A DNA stretch of 30,098 bases from Sperchopsis tessellata (lineage: Eukaryota; Arthropoda; Insecta; Coleoptera; Hydrophilidae), in NCBI GenBank assembly GCA_033557685.1, contig JAWQRN010000411.1:1-30098 (forward strand), written 5' to 3'. The translations under genes were made by a program, and so were the position numbers. How positions within the stretch are numbered: position 1 is the first letter of the stretch; each line of letters starts with the position of its first letter. Shown piece after piece: positions 22,079-30,098 of the stretch. The notes beneath the pieces were generated by a model, which was not told the origin of the DNA, did no database searches, and was given only the letters and a program-made list of their open reading frames with translations.

Positions 22079-22145
22079 TCCCAGCCTATTTGAAATTGTT
22101 CAAGATGTTCAATTGTACATCTTGAACAATTTCAATGAGTTGGGA
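22079..22145 (+). other. Strong hairpin in the NuSAP-like 3' UTR
   Basis: Positions 22092-22108 (GAAATTGTTCAAGATGT) and 22117-22133 are perfect reverse complements around an 8-nt loop. Pairing continues outward with a one-base bulge and a few wobbles (TCCCAGCCTATT against AATGAGTTGGGA), giving about 29 bp. The hairpin starts 32 nt after the stop codon. It could be a structural 3' UTR element, a pre-miRNA-sized hairpin, or a minute inverted-repeat transposon relic. Confidence 0.85.
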
Positions 22146-22636
22146 TTTAAATAATTTTTTAAAATTATGCAATTCCTAAGACAATAATCTGAGTTTGGGT
22201 TAGTTGAAGTTACAGAAATTAATTTAAAATGGGCCTCTTATAATTGGGAGCAATATTGCTGTCAAATAATTGGGGTTTATCTGCCCATTTTTGTCTTACT
22301 AATTCAAAGACATAAATATACAGATTTATACTTCTTTTCTTTTACTGTATAAAATTCCCCTGCAAAAATAATTGTGTATTCTTTGTTATCATATTAATTT
22401 ATGTAATATGAACTGTAAGTAGAGTGAAACTTTCAAATTTGGGTTTTTGAATGCTGGCTATTCTTTCTTGTATATAAAGTCAACAAGACAACAAAGAGGA
22501 TGAGATTGCGTTTACAAGGGAAATGCTTTGTAATAAGAATATTGATAGAACTCGTGAAAAGCTAGCAGGCAGAACATCTTCAGTATTAATTTTTGGCTAC
22601 TTCCGAATATAAATTTTAATATCCTGAAAAATTTTT

Positions 22637-22642
22637 AATAAA
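22637..22642 (+). promoter_or_regulatory. Candidate polyadenylation signal of the NuSAP-like gene
   Basis: AATAAA about 590 nt after the stop codon is the first canonical hexamer noticed downstream on the plus strand. Another lies near 22676. Either could end the transcript; the choice cannot be made from sequence alone. Confidence 0.35.
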
Positions 22643-22679
22643 AAAATTAAACGGATAATGTTTTCGGACCATTTCAATA

Positions 22680-23950
22680 AATATCGAAACATCTTAATTC
22701 AACCATCTTAGAGTGTGTTTTAGGAGAATATATTTTGTTTTTGGTATAAATTGAAGATAGGAAGTATTTTTAAGTTGACTGTTATATATTAGAAAATTTT
22801 ATATCTTTATCTCAATTTGTTCCCAAGTTATTGCATATAACAATATCTTTAGCACCACACTTTTGATAAGCCTTATTTCAGTTTTTGGATATTTGTTTAT
22901 TTGAAGTTCTTCATTTATTTTTACCAAAGCACACCTATGTATATTGACCTGAAGTAATGAGACATCCTGTTTAACAGCATGCAGTTATAGTTTATTTCAT
23001 ATTTAATTAAACAATAGATTTATATGAAAAAAATGTTTCCATCTAGAAACCACGTAGAAACTCTTAACGGTGCTAATGTTCATCTACTGTTGCAAGTGTT
23101 ATCTTCAAAGTTATTCTATTTTACTTTATTGTGTGAAATATAGAAGACAGTCTGTGACTTATTGATGACATCCCTTGTACCAGTAGACGAAACTTGCGCA
23201 CTTTTGAGAGTTGTGACAAGATATCCTCCTGGGGACATTTTTTCATTAGGTAAGAGAGTGGAAGTTTTATTGAATTATTATGGTTTTTTCCGTAACTTTA
23301 GTCATACCTAAGGATACTAGTTCTTAGACCTCTATGTACATGTGTCATTGTTTCTTTAAAATTATTGTAAAGGTTGATATTGAGAGGTATTATTTTAGTT
23401 GTTCGTAAATCGAAAATAAATATAGTATGTAATACCATCCCAATATTGTCGACTTCTTACACTCCAAGCTTTTAACTTGTTATATCCCAAAAATATTAAT
23501 GCTCATAGTGGTAAATTTTGTTTTAATTGTTGACTTGTTACAACTCCCGAGTTATTGACTTGTTATATTCCAAAAAAATAAATTTGTATAGTCATTGTTG
23601 CCTTTTTAACTATAAAATTTATTGTAAAATCTAATATTTATATAATCGTACAAATAACTATTATTATTTAGTAGCATGTTACTTTTTACATAAAATTTAG
23701 ATGTGCGTATGTGAAGAAGTTGTAATATTAATAATAAAATGAAGATATGAAAAAGGATGTTACTTTTTTATGTTCTTTGTCACCAGGTAGTATTGAATGA
23801 GCCGGTCGCTCCTGAGGGGCAAACCCAAGATTTAATTTCGGGGGGATATTTTTTAAATATTTCTGAAAATATGTTAAGATAAAAATAGGCTATTGTTATT
23901 GTATATACTCTAAAAATAAATATCTAAGTCATAAATACGTAATTAATTCT
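22680..23950. other. AT-rich intergenic region with short local repeats
   Basis: No gene is recognised. Around 23472-23585 the phrase NNACTTGTTATATNCCAAAAA recurs (23472 and about 23557), with a related TGACTTGTTACAACTCC copy near 23532, a small degenerate repeat. A GC-richer patch at 23796-23826 (GAGCCGGTCGCTCCTGAGG) is unexplained. Confidence 0.45.
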
Positions 23951-23954
23951 ATAT

Positions 23955-24640
23955 GCAGGCTTCCACGGCCTCAGTTCCATGCGTACTTGGCTTATGTGAA
24001 GAACAAGACTAAGAAGATAGCATGGTTACTTCACAAACATTCTATCAAGACTATTTTCCTCCCTCCAATGAAAATTAGCGAAATCCTTCTACAAAAAATT
24101 CAGTATTCCTGCAATCTGCTGGAATATGCAGAACCCCATCTACGTTCGGTTTAGTGAACATAGGTCAGACAAAAATGAATCTTCACTAGATGTGAAGAGC
24201 ATGAAAGGCAAATCTGTCTTAAACAGTTTGCCAACCTTGATATTTTCTCTTCAAGGATATCTAAATCATTGCTTACTAACAAAAGAGTCCATCAAAGAAT
24301 ATAAATATCTGAACAATCTTAATCATGAGAATGGTTACCCCCGTGTGTATTCTTGGAAAGAATCCTCAATGTCTTATCGCCGAAATATCCCACTACATAG
24401 GAAATAAGCTTACGAATTTAAAACACGGCAGATTGATCAGACGATACCTGGCACTTCTGAGAACTACATGTCTTGATGATGTCCTCTGCAGTGGTGGGTG
24501 AAACGCTGGCAGAAAGGATAGCCAACATGTGGTTATCTCCTTGAAAACCTGAAGATGTGCTAAGAATTATTTGCAGAAGTAATTGTAAAAAATTGAAATA
24601 GTATATAAATGTAAGAAGGTAAATCGAATAATTACAAAAA
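23955..24640 (+). mobile_element. Penelope-like element 3' portion (GIY-YIG region remnant)
   Basis: Penelope-like elements encode an RT joined to a GIY-YIG endonuclease. Plus-strand text gives AYLAYVKNKTKKIAWLLHKH and SIKTIFLPPMKI (23975-24075), the usual linker before the endonuclease, where families read like YV.GT..KI..LL.....KT.F.PP.KI. Then comes GIYRTP-like text and VNIGQT (about 24155-24172), corresponding to the Y.IGQT motif. After a stretch in another frame it continues SIKEYKYLNNLNHENGYPRV, then SWKES (24295-24370), the closing phrase seen in many such proteins. Frameshifts make it inactive. The tail 24418-24560 is shared with the fragment nested in the mariner at 5690-5905 and bears a hammerhead-like motif. 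Confidence 0.75.
24466..24530 (+). ncRNA. Hammerhead-ribozyme-like motif in Penelope-like tail (candidate, decayed)
   Basis: The parts of a type I hammerhead appear in order: ACATGT (stem I, 5' side); CTTGATGA in place of CTGATGA (core with one extra T); GTCC/GGGT as a weak stem II around TCTGCAGTGGT; GAAAC (core); TGGC/GCCA as stem III around AGAAAGGATA; then ACATGT closing stem I. Penelope-like elements are known to carry such ribozymes in their terminal regions, and the sense matches the coding fragment upstream. The extra core T argues that this copy may not cleave. Confidence 0.4.
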
Positions 24641-24759
24641 AACACGATTTTTAGTTTTATATTTAAATAAAGAAATTATATATTTACACAATTATTATAA
24701 ATTGTATCAATATCTATGTATAATCAATCTAGTATTAATTACTAGTTTAATTTGATATC

Positions 24760-25620
24760 ATTCCGCCTTTATCTTTACACATTCAAGTTGTGACTCATTG
24801 AATGAACTTGAACTCGATAGGTCTTCAAGCTTCTTCAGGTGAAAAATGATCAATAATTTTCTGTTGAAGAAATGGGTAAAGTTGGTTAAAAGTATCCAAA
24901 TATTTGACACTCGCTAAATGTACACAATTGTAATATAGTTATTGTATTCTTGGTAAATTATTACTTCTCAACTTGTGACATCACAATTTAAGTTCGTTGA
25001 TTAGCTAATCTTCAGTGTCATTTACATCTTCTTTATAAGAAGATATTAGTATCTTATAGCTTTCTATCTGCCGAGAATGAATATATGTACAATAAATCAT
25101 TTGTTCTGGTTATAAATTTGTAGTACATACAGTTTTGGAGACTTTCTTTTTACTTTGTTTCTATTTATTTGTCTTCCAGTTAATCGCGGAATATGCATTG
25201 ACAACTGATGTTTACTGTTTTCTATAAATATTTCGTGAAATTCTGTTGCAGCATTTTCTTTTTTCATTTAAATCTAGATTTCATGGTGATTTTAAGATCA
25301 ATAGTTGTTTTTTTTTGTAGTAATTAGAAACTATTTAATATTCCAAGGAAACCAGTAAATTCACAGATCCTCATGTTTCAGTTGCAAATTGTAGATGAGT
25401 CTTTGTCAGGCCTTTGTTCAATTACTTCTAATGACATGGCAATTGCATCAAGAAGTTCTACTAGACCTGCAATAGAATTATACTTAATACCCATCTGATA
25501 GCAAATAATTATTTATGATTTTCATTTGAGTTACCAGCATTAGCTTCTCTAATTCAGGATTTTAACATTGTCATTTGAGCTTGTGCATATTCTTCCTATC
25601 GATACCAATTAATATTTCCA
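24760..25620 (-). pseudogene. Decayed hAT-type transposase fragment (C-terminal half)
   Basis: On the minus strand near 25265-25140 the text reads ENAATEFHEIFIENSKHQLS followed by MHIPRLTGRQINRNK. This resembles the hAT/ZMYM1-type region in which a helix with A..F..I precedes IPR...RQ.NR.N. Further along, near 24915-24840, LDTFNQLYPFLQQKIIDHFS fits the following part (Y.D.....L..RF). The upstream side (25620-25290) contains only scraps such as NPELEKLMLV. Many stops are present. The orientation is opposite to the plus-strand hAT at 736-2900, and it appears to be a different, more diverged copy. The assignment depends on the IPR..RQ block and is moderate. Confidence 0.5.
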
Positions 25621-25668
25621 TAGGGTTTTCAGATGGAGCAAATGAATATGATAGGTCAGGTGTTAAAA

Positions 25669-27432
25669 GGGACCAGACGGAGTACCACTGGACATTGACA
25701 ACATATTAACTGAGGAGCAATCGACATTTATGTTTTGTGTTATAAACAGGATCATGGAGACTGGGATCTTCCCAGAAAGGTGGAAGCGGGCGAGATTGGT
25801 GCTCCTGAGAAAGGGTGACAGACCTTTGTCGGAACCATCATTGTTTTGACCGATGTGTGCTTGACGCGGCCGGAAAACTGTTGGAACAGCTTATTCTAAC
25901 AAGGGTGAAGGGCAAAATTGAAAGGTGCGGTGGACTCTCTGACAGGCAGTATGGGTTTAGAAAAGGACGATCGACGCTGTCGAGGCGGTCCTGAAAATCG
26001 CTTGTGAACCTAATAAGGGCACAAGGAGAACCAGGAGGTTGTGCGTTCTAGTGACGTTAGACGTCAAGAATGCGTTCAACTCCGCCTCGTGGCAGAACAT
26101 CATGGAGGACCTCGCGAGAAAAATAGTTGCACCATATATCTTATGACTGATAGGCAGCGAGTGGCTATCCTCGAGGCTGCTCAGCAGGCGGAAAACATGG
26201 AGGTACGCAGCTGAGTTCCTTAGGGTTCGGTGCTGGGGCCGACGCTTTGGAACGTGCACTATAATGGGGTGCCGATTACCTTGCAGTGGTGGCAGTGGCA
26301 AGGACGGAGGCCAAACTAATGGCCTAGACAAATAGTGCGTGGAGTGGAGTGGATGGAAGAAAAACAGTTGTCGCTGGCTCCGGAGAAGACGGAAGCGGGT
26401 ATGTTGACCGGAAGGAAAAAGATCGGGCCAATAACGCTAAATGTAGCCGTAGTTAATGTATCTTAAAAGGAACCTCAAGTACCTGGGAATTAGGAATGAC
26501 ACAATGCTAAACTTCGCTCTGCATATCGAGGGAGTGGCAGCAAGAGTATTAAAGACTATTTTGGCTCTCGGAAGGCTGATGCCCAACATCGGAGGTCCAA
26601 AAGCGGGTAAAGGAAGAATGCTGAGCTCAGTTGCCCACTCAATAATGTTGTGCCCCCCACTAGATGTTGCGCGCACTTGTAGATGGCTGGATGCCTGCCA
26701 GAGGAAAATGGCTATACGAGTGTGCTCTGCCTACAGAACAATCTCTAGAGAGACGGCTCTGGTGGTAGTTGGCATCCCGCCAGTGAGACTGTTGGCCATG
26801 GAAAGGAAGAAAAGTAGAGAAGGACGAACGAGCAAACGTGAAACGAGGATCGCCTCAACACAAGCATGGCAGACAGAGTGGGACCTATCAGAGAACGGGC
26901 AATGGATGAGGAAATGAACACCATAGGTAAAGTGTTGGGTGGAAAGAGCAGTAGCGGACGTCGACTTCCACATGACATAGGTGTTATCGGGACACGGATG
27001 TTTCCGAGAGTAACTTCAAAGGATGGGGAAAGACAATGCGTGTGTTTACTGTGGGGTGGTGGATACAGCTGAGCACACGATATTCGTTTGCGAAAGATGG
27101 CCTACCAATAGGACGGCTGCAGAAAGAGGACTGGAGGCACAAATATCGCCAGAGACCATAATTAGAAGGATGATGATGTCAAACAAACACTGGGAGACGG
27201 GCGCAGTACTATTCCGCGAAATATTGAAGAGGACGGAGGAAGATGAATGGGGAAGGCAGAGAGGAGACGATGTAGACTACCTGCACCCCTGATCACATTG
27301 TGGATGGGGGATGTAAGGTAACGCAGACCATTGGCGCCCTGAAGGCATACGGAAACGTGTTTCCGGGGAGCTGTTCGTGGGGACCTCTTGTCCGGTTACC
27401 CGTGTGGGCCGTGTCCCCTTTAATAAAAAAAA
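25669..27432 (+). mobile_element. R1-clade LINE, 5'-truncated, with 9-bp target-site duplication
   Basis: The element opens inside the RT domain: GPDGVPLDIDNILT (as GPDG.P), IFPERWKRARLVLLRKGD, CVLDAAGKLLEQLILTRVKG, GGLSDRQYGFRKGRSTLS, then in other frames VTLDVKNAFNSASW, the QGSVLGPTLWN block, RYLGI-like text, and the C-terminus with CVYCGVVDTAEHTIFVCERW (27035-27100), the zinc knuckle typical of R1-clade ORF2. A stop at 27290 is followed by a GC-rich 3' UTR and an AATAAAAAAAAG tail. The 9-mer GTGTTAAAA lies immediately before (25660-25668) and after (27433-27441). This shows target-primed insertion with loss of the 5' half. The GC content is distinctly higher than that of its surroundings. 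Frameshifts make it inactive. It is outside rDNA, so it belongs to a dispersed R1-like lineage. Confidence 0.92.
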
Positions 27433-27441
27433 GTGTTAAAA

Positions 27442-28058
27442 TTTCACTCATTTTCTAAAGAAATTAAAATGAAAGCTGAACTTATGCTACTGATAATTAG
27501 CAGCCAGGAACTATTTCTGGACTAGAGGGAGTATCTACAAGCAAAGTATGGAACATGACAAGGACTGTAAGGTAGCGAGTGTAGTGTATTGGTTTCGCTC
27601 AAAGGAGGTCAATATACTTTGCTCTAATTCGCATGTATCTGTCACTAATATTGAGGTACACAAATAAAGACTTTATAGATATTCTTGAAAAATTACAAAT
27701 TAGGCAGTAAAGGCTAAATTTGGCCTACAAATGAGACATTTAGCAGAGAAACTAAATAAGGACTACAAAATACAACCTCTGAAAGATCATCATTAAATCA
27801 GAATAAGACAAAAATGATCAAAATTAATGACATTTAGACAACAACAAAAACCGAGAAAACATCTATAAAATAGTATCAACACAACAAAAAATTGAGTACA
27901 ATACAGTTACAAAAGATATACAGGAATATAACAGACTGAACGTAGAGTATTTTAAATATTAAAAAGTCTGAAGAAAAAGTGGTAAAAACATTAAGAACAA
28001 TAAGTGCAAAACAAGGCTTACAGTGCAGTAAATGACTTCTAGATTAATTGCAAATTAG
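27442..28058. other. Intergenic sequence, old repeat suspected but not identified
   Basis: No intact frame. The words LNQNKTKMIKIN near 27795-27830 on the plus strand faintly recall LINE RT thumb text, but nothing around them supports it. The DNA just after 27441 should be continuous with 25668 and before, as it is the other side of the R1 insertion site. Confidence 0.35.
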
Positions 28059-28067
28059 ATTTAAGTT

Positions 28068-28352
28068 ATCCGTCTCGTTACCTCAGTGGTTAAGTACTGG
28101 GCTAGTAAGTACTGAGACCCAAAGGCGGCCGGCTTTTTGCGATTAGGGAAAACCCTTTATGGTGCTCGTCTTCCGGGAGAGACTTAAACCTGTGGGTCTC
28201 AGGTATTGTAGGTAAATGAAGACCACGGGCATGTAAATGGACCCAAATCCAGTCAGAACACTGGATATAGCAAAATTCCCAGGTGTGTGAGCCTAACTCC
28301 TGACTTCAGTGATTAACCATAGGGGAAACAAGCCTATGTTAAATAAAAAAAT
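28068..28352 (+). mobile_element. tRNA-derived SINE
   Basis: The 5' end has tRNA-like wording with a pol III A box (TTACCTCAGTGGTTAAGT, 28078-28095). A degraded B box would fall near 28128-28145 (GGCCGGCTTTTTGCGATT, against GGTTCGANTCC). A body unlike any protein gene follows and an A-rich end (AAATAAAAAAAT, 28341-28352). Flanking near-identical 9-mers ATTTAAGTT (28059-28067) and ATTTAGGTT (28353-28361) are a plausible target-site duplication. SINEs depend on a partner LINE for movement; the partner is not evident. Confidence 0.8.
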
Positions 28353-28361
28353 ATTTAGGTT

Positions 28362-28999
28362 GAACTATATATTAGTTTTGTATTATATTATACATGCAAC
28401 TATTCTGTTTACCACCCCTGGATTGAGTTTGTTCTGTTACAAAGGTTGAGGCAGAACTATTAAATAAACAACAATAAAATATATTTACTTGTATTACAAA
28501 ATAAATAATATTTAACAAGAAGAAAAAAGTAATTCTGCAATAAACCGAGGCTATGGTTTAACATAGGTATTGTTTATGCCATTTTACAACAACCACCAAC
28601 CAATATTGCTTCTATACAAAGGCTGGCGGACACCAGGTTATGTACTTGGAACACAATTCGGCCATCTGTGGAGGAACAATAGGGTAAATAGGTGCCTCTG
28701 TTTATTTTCGACCATTAGATAAAGGACAAATGTTCTTTTTCAGTGTGAGGTAATTCCAAAACGCTCTGTAACAGGAACAAGAGGGAGTTTCCATGCCTAA
28801 ATAGATAGACTAATCGTTGATTGACTTATACCAAATCAGTACATATTGTATTCTTTAAGAGAACAGTTATATACTATCTTACGGTATTTACATATTTTTG
28901 GTCAGAATGTTAAATAATTCAAATTCATTCAATTTTTGATAAATTTCTTTCAGTTCAGGAAAGGCTCGGCGGATTCGATTGGGGCGCAGGATTTGTAGC
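28362..28999. other. AT-rich intergenic region
   Basis: No gene or RNA gene recognised. The stretch 28560-28720 is less AT-rich and looks like part of a dispersed repeat, but I could not assign a family. Confidence 0.4.
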
Positions 29000-29133
29000 A
29001 GCACACAGTAGTGAATAATGGATAAGAGACTGTTTATTATGTTGTTGTAGGTGGGCTGTTGTAGTTTTGTGCTTTACATTGACATGTCAAACCATGTAAA
29101 CTTGACAGTAAATATCTATCTATCTATCTATCA
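29000..29133 (+). repeat. Probable retroelement 3' tail ending in (CTAT)n
   Basis: The segment ends GACAGTAAATATCTATCTAT and continues as (CTAT)n to about 29133. Many insect LINEs and SINEs end in such a tetranucleotide tail. The upstream 100 bp would be its 3' UTR. There is no coding text to identify the family. Confidence 0.45.
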
Positions 29134-30098
29134 AGTACGTGAAATTAGTTATATTCGTGTGCATACCTAATTACAATTGATTGTATAAATTAAGACAGTA
29201 TGTGAAAACATTCAAATTCATCCTTTCAACACAGCTTTATCTTTCCTATAACTTTCCTTTCCAGTTATTGGAATTAAGGTAAGCGAAACCATTTATTCAT
29301 TTTACGTACAAGAAATTTACCCTTATTTACAAGAGAGAGAATCTGCGCCATTATATTTACATTCATATAGGTCCTTCAAAGTAAAACACAACCATAATCA
29401 AAATTTTGATTCTTTAAGCTGTATAACTACCAACAATTTACACCTTTGAGCGTATGACTATCAATAGGTATTTAAATAATGTATCTGCTAGTAAAAAATA
29501 ACATTTTTATAAATATTTTGGGCTGGGTTTGATTGCCTTAAGCAGTAATTTTGTTGTATAATATAGTTATGCTTTTCAGTATATTTATAATCAAATTTTG
29601 ATAAGAACTGAAAAATACTGTCTACCGTACTAGAACAGAAATAATTTGTGGTATTCGGTTCATAATTTCCTTAAAAAGAAAAATACTGCCACTTATCTGA
29701 CGCATCATAAGATTTCCATTCTTTATATTCAGTTATTTCTAATTCAAAAATTCTTTGTTATTTGGTTGTTATTTCCTTAAACATCGTCGATGAAAGTATT
29801 TCAAAATATTCTATTGGTTCTATATATTTAATCAGATAATCAATGAAGGTTTTATAGAAGAGCTATATTTATAATTAAAACTTATTAAGATCAGTCACTA
29901 TTCTTCACATTCGTTTAAAATTTGTGTTGGCGCTTGTACTGCTCGAAGCACCAAAATGTTGGATTAAGGGTCGGAGGATTAAATTGTTGATCATTTTACG
30001 CGCGAAAGAGCAAAATGTTAAGTATGAAAGAGTTTTCTTCGAAGGACCTAAGTGAACTGTATGTATAATAGCGCGGATTCTGTCTCGTGTAAATAGAA
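29134..30098. other. AT-rich intergenic region
   Basis: No open frame, repeat or RNA structure was recognised. The last 150 bp (about 29930-30098) are richer in CG dinucleotides (ACGCGCG, AGCGCGG) than the rest and could approach a promoter or another element beyond the window. Confidence 0.4.

Noticed and set aside
24418..24645. 75-codon minus-strand frame containing GDNHMLAIL
   Set aside because: The same sequence on the plus strand is the noncoding tail of the Penelope-like element, and the related copy at 5690-5905 does not keep the frame.
26456..26917. 153-codon frame as a separate gene
   Set aside because: It is the connection/thumb part of the R1-clade RT (LKRNLKYLGIRND), one frame-shifted piece of the same LINE.
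27720..27835. Possible LINE RT thumb (LNQNKTKMIKIN)
   Set aside because: Only about a dozen residues fit and the flanking text does not continue the family pattern.
28068..28140. Functional tRNA gene
   Set aside because: The A box is good but the B box is disrupted and no cloverleaf closes; the downstream body and A-rich tail show a SINE.

Overview
The window is a piece of an animal, almost certainly insect, nuclear genome. It is AT-rich, its genes have introns with GT/AG borders, and most of the rest is transposon wreckage of kinds common in arthropods (mariner, piggyBac, hAT, Jockey/CR1-like and R1-clade LINEs, Penelope-like elements, a tRNA-derived SINE). I cannot name the species. Nothing looks bacterial or viral.

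Two host genes can be reconstructed. On the minus strand, 13494 to 8230, nine exons join in frame to a 733-residue SF3B2 (SAP145), a core subunit of the U2 snRNP SF3b complex. On the plus strand, 15268 to 22046, three exons join in frame to a 787-residue charged, serine- and lysine-rich protein. Its C-terminal part resembles NuSAP-type spindle/nucleolar proteins. The two genes are divergent, with 1.77 kb between start codons, and a decayed LINE fills much of that gap.

Layout. 1-735: mostly unassigned, with a weak LINE trace. 736-2900: broken hAT (ZMYM1-like) transposase. 2960-3265: likely LINE 3' end. 3486-4650: degenerate ~286-bp repeat family with an inverted copy. 4900-7830: Jockey-type LINE pieces, interrupted by a mariner (5611-7102) that itself carries a Penelope-like fragment. 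8164-13494: SF3B2, with LINE scraps in its largest intron. 13865-14935: LINE fragment. 15268-22046: NuSAP-like gene, whose 4.36-kb first intron holds an RT scrap, a dead piggyBac transposase and a ~980-bp foldback structure. 22047-23950: 3' flank with a strong hairpin. 23955-24640: Penelope-like 3' end with a hammerhead-like motif. 24760-25620: decayed hAT-like fragment, minus strand. 25669-27432: 5'-truncated R1-clade LINE with a 9-bp target-site duplication. 28068-28352: SINE. 28360-30098: little recognisable beyond a (CTAT)n-tailed stretch.

The genes do not form a pathway in an operon sense. Both host products are nuclear, one for splicing and one probably mitotic, but a functional link is only speculation. 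The most interesting items are structural: hammerhead-like motifs in Penelope-like DNA and in both arms of the intronic foldback; a piggyBac flanked by an inverted copy of its own start region; and a near-perfect hairpin just after the NuSAP-like stop codon.
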